Assembly: GCA_965205595.1 (NCBI GenBank) | Contig: CBDBHI010000021.1 | Location: forward strand, 62,001-126,000 | DNA: 64,000 nucleotides | Source: CATQHP01 sp965205595 | GTDB lineage: Bacteria > Acidobacteriota > Terriglobia > Bryobacterales > UBA6623 | Direction: 5' to 3' | Shown here: positions 1 to 7,845 of the stretch, piece after piece | How positions within the stretch are numbered: the first letter of the stretch is position 1 | Layout of the letters: the number at the start of each line of letters is the position of its first letter | Translations under genes and position numbers: made by a program | Notes under the pieces: generated by a model | Told to the model about the DNA's origin: nothing | The model's input: only the letters and a program-made list of their open reading frames with translations | Database searches by the model: none

Positions 1-96
1 ATTAGACGCCTACTCGATTTGATGGAACCGTCGCTGCGACGTGAGAGGGTGAAGCCTCAACCCGCCGCGGAACCACCGACGCTGTTCGAGATGTAG
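1..96 (+). CDS. 3' end of an unrecognised gene
   Basis: An open frame enters from the window edge and stops with TAG at 94-96. The visible 31 residues are rich in Arg, Pro and Glu and end in PPTLFEM. The sequence is too short to assign a family. It lies 110 bp upstream of the transporter gene on the same strand. The call rests only on an uninterrupted frame with a plausible charged C-terminal tail. Confidence 0.35.
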   Translation: MRRLLDLMEPSLRRERVKPQPAAEPPTLFEM

Positions 97-206
97 TTCG
101 AGATGTTAACGAAACGCGGCCGGCATTCATCGTTTCGGAAGCGCGCACGTGGAAGGGCGGTACGAGGAATCAGACCGCTCCTCTACAATGGGAGCTTCCT
201 TTTCGC

Positions 207-1424
207 ATGGGTTTAATCGGAATCGTTGCAATCTTGGCCGCGGCCTACGCGCTCTCTTCGAATCGTCGCGCTATTCGTCCCCGCCAGATTGCCTGGGGTC
301 TAGGCTTGCAGCTAACGCTTGCCGTTCTCGTCCTTAAAACGCCGTTCGGAAGAGTCTTTGAGGTCGCGGGCGCGGCGTTTAATAATCTTATGAAGTTCGG
401 CGAAGAGGGTAGCGGATTCCTCTTTGGCGAATTGGGCAGGTCTGAGAACGGCGTGATCATGGCGTTCCAAATTCTGCCGCTCATCATCTTCGTGTCGGCG
501 CTGTTTGCCGTGCTCTATCACCTCGGCATCATGCAACTGATCGTGAAGGCCATTGCGATCGTCATGCAGCGCGGAATGCAAGCCAGCGGAGCGGAGTCGC
601 TCAACGTGGCGGCGAACGTTTTTCTCGGCCAGTCAGAGGCCCCGCTAACGATACGCCCTTATTTGAAAGACCTGACGAAGTCGGAGCTAATGACGGTGAT
701 GACGGGCGGCATGGGGACAATTTCCGGGGCCCTGCTCGTCGCCTACGTGCAGGTGGGCGGTGTTCCCGTCGAACACCTACTTACCGCCGTAATCATGACG
801 GCGCCCGCCTGCATCATGCTCGCGAAGGTGATCGAGCCCGAGACCGGTCACCCGCGGACGTTGGGTGGTATCCCCGCGCACGCGGGGGCGAACGATAGGA
901 ATCTCATTGACGCCGCCGCGCGCGGCTCGACGGAAGGCTTGATGCTGGCGCTCACCGTGGGCGCGGTCTTGATCGCATTTGTTGCGCTCATTGCGGTTGT
1001 CAATGGAGTGCTGGCCGGCATCCAGAGTTGGACCGCGTGGGCCTGGTTCCCGACAGGACTGCAGGCAATGCTGGGACCTCTTTTCGCTCCTGTGGCCTGG
1101 CTACTTGGGGTCCCTTGGGTCGACGCGGGCGCTGTCGGCAATCTGCTGGGTACCCGCATGGTGCTCAACGAGTTCATCGGATATGCGGCGCTGAACGAGA
1201 TGAAGGGGGCGCTCGACCCCAAGTCATATCTGATCGCTGGATACGCGCTGTGCGGCTTTGCAAATTTTGGTTCAATTGGAATTCAGGTCGGTGGCATCGG
1301 GTCGCTCGTCCCCGAGCGTCGCGGTGAGTTGGCTGAACTTGGTCTACGAGCAATGATTGCGGGCACGCTCGCCAACTTTCTGACGGCCGCTATCGCCGGC
1401 CTCATGGTTTCACCGTCAATTTAG
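207..1424 (+). CDS. nupC: Concentrative nucleoside transporter (CNT/NupC family)
   Basis: Predicted inner-membrane cation-coupled nucleoside importer. The 405 residues match the usual CNT length. The layout is an N-terminal helix pair (residues 1-50), a central gate region with GQSEAPLTIRPY around residue 145 and TGGMGTISGALL around 172, and a C-terminal transport domain with GTRMVLNEFIGY near 315 and an ANFGSIGIQVGGIG motif near 350. The Gln-Ser-Glu-Ala segment and the Asn-Glu-Phe segment are typical nucleoside- and ion-binding parts of CNT proteins. The ATG at 207 gives the natural hydrophobic start, with GGGAG about 12 bases upstream. plsY follows 14 bp later on the same strand. The substrate range cannot be read from sequence. 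Confidence 0.93.
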   Translation: MGLIGIVAILAAAYALSSNRRAIRPRQIAWGLGLQLTLAVLVLKTPFGRVFEVAGAAFNNLMKFGEEGSGFLFGELGRSENGVIMAFQILPLIIFVSALFAVLYHLGIMQLIVKAIAIVMQRGMQASGAESLNVAANVFLGQSEAPLTIRPYLKDLTKSELMTVMTGGMGTISGALLVAYVQVGGVPVEHLLTAVIMTAPACIMLAKVIEPETGHPRTLGGIPAHAGANDRNLIDAAARGSTEGLMLALTVGAVLIAFVALIAVVNGVLAGIQSWTAWAWFPTGLQAMLGPLFAPVAWLLGVPWVDAGAVGNLLGTRMVLNEFIGYAALNEMKGALDPKSYLIAGYALCGFANFGSIGIQVGGIGSLVPERRGELAELGLRAMIAGTLANFLTAAIAGLMVSPSI

Positions 1425-1438
1425 ACGCTCATACGAAC

Positions 1439-2020
1439 ATGCTTGATACTCCGACACTACTCAAGATGCTGGCCTCATTCGCGATTGGATCGATTCCATT
1501 CGCGGTGGTCGCCATGTGGGGCTCGGGCACAAGTATTCGCGACGTTGGTTCCGGCAACCCCGGTTTCAACAATGTTTTGCGGTTTTCAAAGCCGCGCGCG
1601 CTGGTCGCACTTATCGGCGACATGGCCAAGGGCTATGTGCCGGTCATGTTGTTTTTCGCGGCTGACGACCCGCTGAATATTGGTTGGCTGTATGGCCTTT
1701 GCGCCGTATTCGGACACTGCTACTCGCCGCTGCTCAAGTTCGACGGCGGGAAGGGCATCGCGACATCTTGCGGCGTGATGTTGCGTTTGTATCCAGTCTG
1801 GGCGCTGGTAGCTCTGGCGTTTTTCGTATTATTCCGGGCCTTAGGGAGCCGGCGGAAGTGGCCCCAAAGGGGAGCGATGGCGTCGATTGTGACTTGGATC
1901 TTTTTCACGATCGTGATGTTCGTGCAATTTGGATCAGCGCACGGCGTATACGCCCTGCTGATGACGGTTTTTTTGACTTGGCGACATAAGTCGAATATCG
2001 TAGATCTGGTGGCGAACTAG
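1439..2020 (+). CDS. plsY: Glycerol-3-phosphate acyltransferase PlsY
   Basis: Membrane acyltransferase that moves an acyl group from acyl-phosphate to sn-glycerol-3-phosphate, the first step of phospholipid synthesis. At 193 aa with five or so hydrophobic segments it fits the family. The conserved SGNPG loop is at about residues 38-42, and the GHCYSPLLKFDGGKGIAT motif (GH..P...KF.GGKG in the family) is near residues 94-111. It follows the CNT transporter closely and probably shares its transcript. A 28-bp palindrome just after the stop separates it from the convergent patatin gene. Confidence 0.93.
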   Translation: MLDTPTLLKMLASFAIGSIPFAVVAMWGSGTSIRDVGSGNPGFNNVLRFSKPRALVALIGDMAKGYVPVMLFFAADDPLNIGWLYGLCAVFGHCYSPLLKFDGGKGIATSCGVMLRLYPVWALVALAFFVLFRALGSRRKWPQRGAMASIVTWIFFTIVMFVQFGSAHGVYALLMTVFLTWRHKSNIVDLVAN

Positions 2021-2023
2021 CCG

Positions 2024-2051
2024 GCATTTCTCACCACGTGGCGAGAAATGC
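2024..2051. repeat. REP-like palindrome, probable bidirectional terminator (copy A)
   Basis: The arms GCATTTCTC and GAGAAATGC pair perfectly around an inner CCACGTGG palindrome, giving a near-perfect 28-bp hairpin. It fills the 34-bp gap between the convergent plsY and patatin stops, so a role as terminator for both strands is likely. Related copies occur near 55804, 61367, 63499, 63650 and 63970. Confidence 0.75.
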
Positions 2052-4731
2052 GGCTTACGCGCCGGCCGCGACCGACGCCGGCTTCGTTTCTTCGGGCCAA
2101 CCGTCGCTGGGCCAACCATTCTTAAACGCCACCTCGCCGATGTGATGTCCAATCGCGCGGTAGGCTTCGAACTGGGCCTCGTCGAAGAATTGATCGCCCG
2201 TAGATTCGTGAGGAAACGCCTTATTGCGATCGCGGTAGTCGCAGATTTCGTTTCCTTCCGATCCTGTGAACGACGATTTGAGATAGACCAGTTGCCCCTC
2301 TTCACCACCGCCGTAGTGGATCTTGCCAACTGCTCCGTGCGCGCTGCTGAGACCGTTGGCGTCCTTGCGTAGTTTCTCGAGATCAAGCTCAATCTCAATG
2401 CCCATATCAATTCGAGCAAACCGCAACACCTGCATGAGACCGCCGAAGCGCATCTCTGGATCCGCTTCGCCATCGACCACGATGATGCGCTCACAGCGCC
2501 GACGCAACAGCTCATAGAGAGCCAGGTTTTCGAGATGACCACCGTCAGAGACATTCACATACCGAGTCTTCTCGTTTGTAGCGCCAAAAGCCTCTCTGAC
2601 CAAATACCAAGCCCAGGCCGTGAGCAACGAGTTGAATCGCGAGCTAGCGAGTTTCGCCGGATTTGGAAGCCAGTAGCCAAGGCGAACGTTCAGAAGGGTC
2701 ATCACGAAAACCAAAGCGGGCACTGTCGTCGTTCCCATGTTTGGTGCGGCGGCGGCTCCTGAGATTGCCATCGCTGTGCCGAGATCTACATGACTATCAG
2801 CCTTCTCCAACTCCGAGGTCTTGCAGTAACCGGTCCGCCGGCCGCCCGTATAACATTTGCTGAAGAAAAAGAAGTCCGCGCGCCTTCCGCGAAGATCGCG
2901 ATAATCGCTGCCTTGTAGGTTCAGCGTTACGTTGATCAAGTGGTATGGCGCCTTTTGCCGCTTTTCGCCTTCGTAGAGCATTGAAAGTTTTTGAGCGTCC
3001 GCTTGCTCGGCAACGCCGTCCATACCGCTGTGGATCAGATAGGCGTTGCTGAGCCGGTCGCGATAGAAAGGATGGACCGACGAACGATTCACATCCACCA
3101 TCACCATGAAAGCGAGCAGGGTGAAGGTTAACAAAATAAATACGACGTCGTCCAATTCGTCCCATAGCAGATAGCAAGACGAAGCAATCTTCAACATGCT
3201 ACCGCCGGCCGTCCCCGCGTATTCATCGGCGGTAGACAATAGACTGACGCTGCATGGCTCCGTAAACCAGTCCGTAAGCCCAAGCCAAACTACCCAACCG
3301 TGCCTGTCTGGAATGCCCAGATTCCAAGAGAAGTCGACCCCGCCTCGCCTAACATTGGCGGGGCGCTTGAGCGGCGTTTCACTTACTGGATCGTTCAGAT
3401 CGGCGTGCAGATCCTCCGACAGATTGCCACTGTTGAGGTTCTCGATCGCCGAAATTTGCAAGGCAAACGTCGGGATAGTTTCGGAAAACTTAGTCAACTC
3501 GATAGTCGGCTCTGGCCGTATTCCTCCGCATCCATATGTCCACTCAAATGAACGCATAGCACTAGAAGGGTTAGTCAGCTCAGCTCTTACCTGACAGACT
3601 TGCGGGAACGCTCCGCCCGTGTACTCAACCCTCCACTCGGCGTGGCCGTCCTCGCCCCAGTTCGGCGGCGTTTGCTTGTCCCATCTGATACCTCGCTCGT
3701 CAAACTTTTGTACCAGGGCTTCAGGAAGTGCTTCCTCGAACTTGCCGTCCTCACCAACTTTGTCACTCAACAGAAATTGCTCGTGCATGCCGACCGATCT
3801 AGTTATGTCGTGAGAATCGACTTGGATCACACATAGCAACAAATACACCCCAAAAATCGTGATCGGCCCCAGGGCACTGATCAGAAGCAGTGTTACTTTA
3901 CCGGCAAGTGGCGAAGATTTGGAAGACGCCCGCGACAGCAACACGACCAGCAAAATCAGCGCAACCGCCACCGCACTCGCGCTCCCCGCGTTGCCCACAA
4001 CGGCCGCTATCGGGTCGTGCAAAAGCTGATGAAGAGATAGTCCTATGTCGACTCGATTCGCCTCAATCGCGCGGCCAACGAGCCAACTTGCCGGGACAAA
4101 CACGACCAGCGCGCACACAAGTGTGAATGATAGTGTGAACACGCCCTCGTACCAATTTCGGCGAGCCCACTTTGCGCCTCTGCCAATTTTTGCGACGAAC
4201 GGAAAAATTATAATCGATAGTCCAAATAATCCTAAGATAAATACAATAACAAGCTGATGGATTATATTGAGATCGTGAAGAGTCTCATAGAGAACTTCCG
4301 TCATAAGAACGAGAATCATGATCCACGGCAATACCGATAGAAAGTTCACAATGATGCCGCGCACCAAGATCGCCGGAATTCGAAGCGTGTCGGCCGTACC
4401 CCCCGGGGCCAAATAGTTTCCGCTGTTCCTTAGGTGGTGAACCGCTGACGTTTCCTCCACTCCAGTTTCGTGGCGCAGCGGAAAGTTGTTCTCGCCATCG
4501 TAGGCGCAATTGGGATCATTCAACAACGAGGTAATACAGGAGCCAACAAACCCGCCGCCCGACACGGTCGACATGTAGTCCACCGACTTGAAAATCTTGT
4601 GTTTCCTATTCGCAAGTGCTTGGACGACGCCGAGGCTAATCGTCGCACTGCGGATGCCGCCGCCGGAAAAGGCCAATCCTGTCAAACCTTGTTTGGTGGA
4701 CGGCGGACCTTTGAGCGCCGCCGTGTCTATC

Positions 4732-6341
4732 GTCTTGTCCAATACAAGATGAGCCTGAAGGGAGGGGTGATTCCAACACAAGATGAGCCTGGAGGTAATT
4801 TGGGCAAGGTCGATTAGGAACAGGCAAACTGCGGGCGATGGGAGTCGCCGTGCAGCAAGCCGAATCACTGAGTCTCGATGAGATCGAGAGTTTTCTCGAC
4901 GGGTGTGGGTCCGTCGAGTTCCAGGCCGGAAGTCGAGCGGATAAATACGCGCTCGTCGAAGGCGTCCTGAAGAGGCATCATTATGCCGACCAGAAGCGCT
5001 CGGTTAAAGGATTGTTGAGACGCTTCCTGAGCAAGCTAACCGGCTTAAGCCGCGCCCAATTGACTCGCCTCATCGGGCAGTTTTTGCGCGAAAAGTGCGT
5101 TCGGCCGACAGCCTATCGAAGGCGCCGCTTCCCCACCAAGTACAGCCGCGCCGACATCGTTCTCCTGGCGCATGTCGACCAAGTACAGCAACGTCTCTCC
5201 GGGCCGGCGACGCGTCGCATTCTCCAGCGCGAGTTCCAAATCTACAACCGCAAGGAGTTCGAACGCCTTGCCGAACTGTCGGTGGGACACCTCTACAACT
5301 TGCGCAAACGCGCCGTCTACCGGCGACACAGTTTGCATCTCGACAAGACTCGACCGACACCCGTGGCGATCGGCGAACGCCGCCAACCCGAGCCGCGAGG
5401 ACGTCCGGGCTACCTGCGCATCGACACCGTGCACTCGCCCGAACAGGAAGGCGAAAAAGGCGCCTACAGCATCAACGTGGTCGACGAAGTGACGCAGTGG
5501 CAGGCCGTCGGCTGCGTCCAACGCATCAACGAAAATCACCTCATTCCCTTGCTGGAAGGCCTTTTGGAACAATTTCCATTTATCGTTCGCGGCTTTCACT
5601 CCGACAATGGCAGCGAATTCGTCAACCATCAAACCGCTAAACTGCTCGAGAAGTTGCGAATTGAATTTACGAAGTCTCGCGCGCGCCGTTCGAACGACAA
5701 TGCCTTGGTCGAAACCAAGAACGGCGCGGTGGTGCGCAAGTGGATGGGCTACCAGTTTTTGCCCTCGGAAGCGACGCAGGCGATCGACACCTTCTACCGC
5801 CAGTGGCTCAACCCGTACTTGAATTTTCATCGCCCATGCGCTTTCGCCAGCGAGCGCCGAGACCGCCGCGGCAAGTTGCGCAAGGTGTACGCCGAGTGGA
5901 GCACGCCGTGGGAAAAGCTGCTCAGCCTGCCCGCCGAGCAGCGCGGCCTGCGCGCGGATCGCTCGCTCAAGAAGCTCCAAGCGCGAGCGGACACTTGTTC
6001 CGACACCGAGTTTGCCGAGCAACTCGACGCTCAGCGCAACGAACTGCAACGCGTCTGCAAAGACCTCGCGATCTGCTGGCGCACGCGCTAGACAACGCCC
6101 CGACCCGAGGCGTTGTCGGCTCCTCCGGCCCACGTCCGAAGACGGCCGTGGGGTCTCGCCTGGGATGGCTGCAAAGGGGGACTGGGGCTGCCGCCCCTTC
6201 CCCCTTATGCAATCCCCCTCACCCCGCCCTACGAAGCCACAAATAGCTGTAGCCGCCGACCTCAACTCACGCTATAATCCCCCTCAACCCGCAGCTGCTT
6301 CGCCTCTCTCCTTCAGGCTCATCTTTCAATTGGAAAAGAGG
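4732..6341 (+). mobile_element. 1.6-kb insertion sequence, copy 1
   Basis: Boundaries come from comparison with the second copy at 33858-35456, to which it is almost identical apart from an 11-bp insertion near 6150 and a few substitutions. The imperfect ends share TCTTxTCCAAT and AAGATGAGCCTGAAGG in opposite orientation. The left end carries the AAGATGAGCCTG block twice (about 4745 and 4779). The flanks CTATC (4727-4731) and CATCC (6342-6346) resemble a 5-bp duplication with one base lost. The element sits inside the patatin-like gene. The family is uncertain; size and the 5-bp duplication would suit the IS1202/ISNCY or IS481-like groups. Confidence 0.88.
4838..6091 (+). CDS. DDE (rve-type) transposase of the 1.6-kb IS, copy 1
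   Basis: 417-aa transposase. The N-terminal half is helical and basic with likely HTH segments (residues 30-160). The integrase core follows, with the catalytic acidic residues seen as D in RIDTVHS, D in HSDNGSEF and E in LVETKNG. There are 35 residues between the last two, giving DD35E. The C-terminal third is Arg/Glu-rich. The frame is intact and differs from copy 2 by very few residues (for example E versus A near residue 9), so both copies may still be active. Long antisense frames over this gene are shadows. Confidence 0.9.
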   Translation: MGVAVQQAESLSLDEIESFLDGCGSVEFQAGSRADKYALVEGVLKRHHYADQKRSVKGLLRRFLSKLTGLSRAQLTRLIGQFLREKCVRPTAYRRRRFPTKYSRADIVLLAHVDQVQQRLSGPATRRILQREFQIYNRKEFERLAELSVGHLYNLRKRAVYRRHSLHLDKTRPTPVAIGERRQPEPRGRPGYLRIDTVHSPEQEGEKGAYSINVVDEVTQWQAVGCVQRINENHLIPLLEGLLEQFPFIVRGFHSDNGSEFVNHQTAKLLEKLRIEFTKSRARRSNDNALVETKNGAVVRKWMGYQFLPSEATQAIDTFYRQWLNPYLNFHRPCAFASERRDRRGKLRKVYAEWSTPWEKLLSLPAEQRGLRADRSLKKLQARADTCSDTEFAEQLDAQRNELQRVCKDLAICWRTR

Positions 6342-6473
6342 CCATCCCCAGGTTTTCACGCCTCTTCTTGATTTCATTCAACTCGGCTGGAAACACCTCT
6401 TCCTTGAACATGGCGCTAGATTCTGAGTCGTGCATATATGCTCCCGTCGCCTCGTCGGTCGTGAAATACTCGG

Positions 6474-7823
6474 CTACGATGGTTTTTCAGCAGCACCGCT
6501 TGCCCCGCTCGGCGATGGCGGCTCGGGCGCGCATGATTCTTTGTCGGAACCGTCTAAACACCAGCCATCGGGTTCTTTGAAATCTTCGGGAAACTTCATT
6601 CCTTCGGGGAACTGCACCTTCTCCGGACTCTCGCTCTTGGAATTCTTGTCGCGGCGATATCGGGAAGTTTCTACGTAAACCGCCTTTCTGACCCGGTTCA
6701 TTGCGCCCAGCGGTCGATGCGCCGGCAGCGAGTGCCAGGGCTTGTACGCGAGGCTCTCGCAGAAGTTGTTCTGTTCCTTGGTGTTGAATTCCTGTGCCGG
6801 AATCTCTATTTTCGCCACAGTTACAAACGGAGATTCTTCCTCCGACCATATGACCGTCGAGTCTTCGACGGGCATGTTTGAGCCCGGCACCTGAACCTGG
6901 AAATCGAAACACGCCGCTGCTTTTCTAATGTCGTGATCCATGGTGTTGCGCAGAAGGTCCGGGTCGCATTCAAACAAGGACGGCCCAAGCGGCATCTGGC
7001 ACCAGAACGGGACTCCCTCGGGTTCAAAGGGTGGACCAGAACTGCACTCGACCGGTTCCACCCGATATTTGATGTTGTTATCAGGGCCATGCTTGTAGGC
7101 CGTCAGGCTGTTGAATTGTGTTTCCACTAAGCTGTCTGGTGGGCGGCCTAGCAGTGGTCCCGCGCGGATCAACCATTGCCACTTCCATCTAAATGGATTC
7201 AAGCTCCCTTCGTGAAAGTAGGCAAGCACCCGGTCTTCCTCCTGATACCGAGTGAAGGTTACGTACTCTTCAAGGCTCGTAAGGAAAAAGGCCTCGGCGT
7301 TCATCAGGATGAAGTCTTGGGTCTTGGCATCCTTCTCTGCCTCGAGTAGCTTCTCGCCTTCAACGCCCATCACCTTGATCGCCATGCCGCGGGCGTCCTT
7401 CTCAGTGTCTGACTGCTTCAGCTCTTTGCCGCTCGAGTAGCGAATCCACGACTTGTACTCACCAGGCTTTGCAAACAGCCCGTGACTGTATTTGCGGTCC
7501 AATTCGGGAACCTCGAAAGTGGCTTTCAGGCATCCGTGTGCCTTGGCGTGCGCGTCCCGCCGATAGGTTTCGTCCCCTTCCTTGACTTTCAATTCTTCGC
7601 GGCGTTTGTTGGTCATGGCGACGCCGTTGGCGATGATCTGAGCGATGTATCGCTCTTCATCCGGGCCGATCTTCTCTCCGATTTCGCCGCCTCCACTGTT
7701 GTTGCTGTTCAGGCTATACAAGCCATACGAGCAGGTCATCAGGATTGACAAGAGGTACAAAGTGATCAGCCACTTTATTCCCTGCCGGCCTTTGCGCCAG
7801 ATTGAGCCCCAGTTCCACGTCAT
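6474..7823 (-). CDS. Catalase-family haem protein (SrpA/allene-oxide-synthase-like)
   Basis: Predicted haem protein of the catalase fold, 449 aa, with an N-terminal membrane anchor or signal (hydrophobic stretch around residues 17-37). The segment KAHGCLKATFEV (near 94-105) holds the family's distal His. It is followed by GLFAKPGEYKSWIRYSSG and KDARGMAIKVMGV, both characteristic of catalase-related proteins. QDFILMNAEAFF and the AYKHGPDNNIKY region further match the short catalase-like subfamily that includes SrpA and the coral allene oxide synthase. It is shorter than a true catalase. Members of this family often act on organic or fatty-acid hydroperoxides rather than H2O2; here that is an inference. 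It starts 22 bp after the RoxA-like gene and is followed at once by the patatin gene. Confidence 0.82.
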   Translation of the reverse strand: MTWNWGSIWRKGRQGIKWLITLYLLSILMTCSYGLYSLNSNNSGGGEIGEKIGPDEERYIAQIIANGVAMTNKRREELKVKEGDETYRRDAHAKAHGCLKATFEVPELDRKYSHGLFAKPGEYKSWIRYSSGKELKQSDTEKDARGMAIKVMGVEGEKLLEAEKDAKTQDFILMNAEAFFLTSLEEYVTFTRYQEEDRVLAYFHEGSLNPFRWKWQWLIRAGPLLGRPPDSLVETQFNSLTAYKHGPDNNIKYRVEPVECSSGPPFEPEGVPFWCQMPLGPSLFECDPDLLRNTMDHDIRKAAACFDFQVQVPGSNMPVEDSTVIWSEEESPFVTVAKIEIPAQEFNTKEQNNFCESLAYKPWHSLPAHRPLGAMNRVRKAVYVETSRYRRDKNSKSESPEKVQFPEGMKFPEDFKEPDGWCLDGSDKESCAPEPPSPSGASGAAEKPS

Positions 7824-7845
7824 TTGATCGATCCTTTCTCTCTGC

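Larger units (their letters stand above)
2055..6435 (-). pseudogene. Patatin-like phospholipase gene split by an IS insertion
   Basis: The 3' part (2055-4731) encodes about 890 residues: a patatin lipase domain with the oxyanion-type loop LAFSGGGIRSA, then VSGGGFVGS where the family has its GxSxG nucleophile region, several membrane segments, and a late SDGGHLENLALYELL segment that supplies the catalytic Asp-Gly. The 5' part lies beyond the IS at 6342-6435. It starts at an ATG at 6435 with GGGAG five bases upstream and reads MHDSESSAMFKEEVFPAEL and on to RRENLG. Joining the flanks and allowing a 5-bp target duplication (CTATC, one base lost on the right) gives an in-frame ENLGIDTAALKGPP junction. 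The unbroken frame that runs to 4868 is chimeric: its first 45 or so codons come from the antisense strand of the IS. The original start lies 38 bp after the catalase-like stop, so this was the last gene of that operon. Confidence 0.85.

Noticed and set aside
2055..4868. A 937-aa intact patatin-like protein starting at 4868
   Set aside because: The first 45 or so codons are the antisense strand of the IS left end; the same sequence occurs at the left end of copy 2. The true start is beyond the IS.
5045..6265. A 406-aa minus-strand frame over the IS transposase (and its twin at 34171-35289)
   Set aside because: Shadow of the transposase; low-complexity translation with no family, and copy-to-copy changes preserve the transposase frame.
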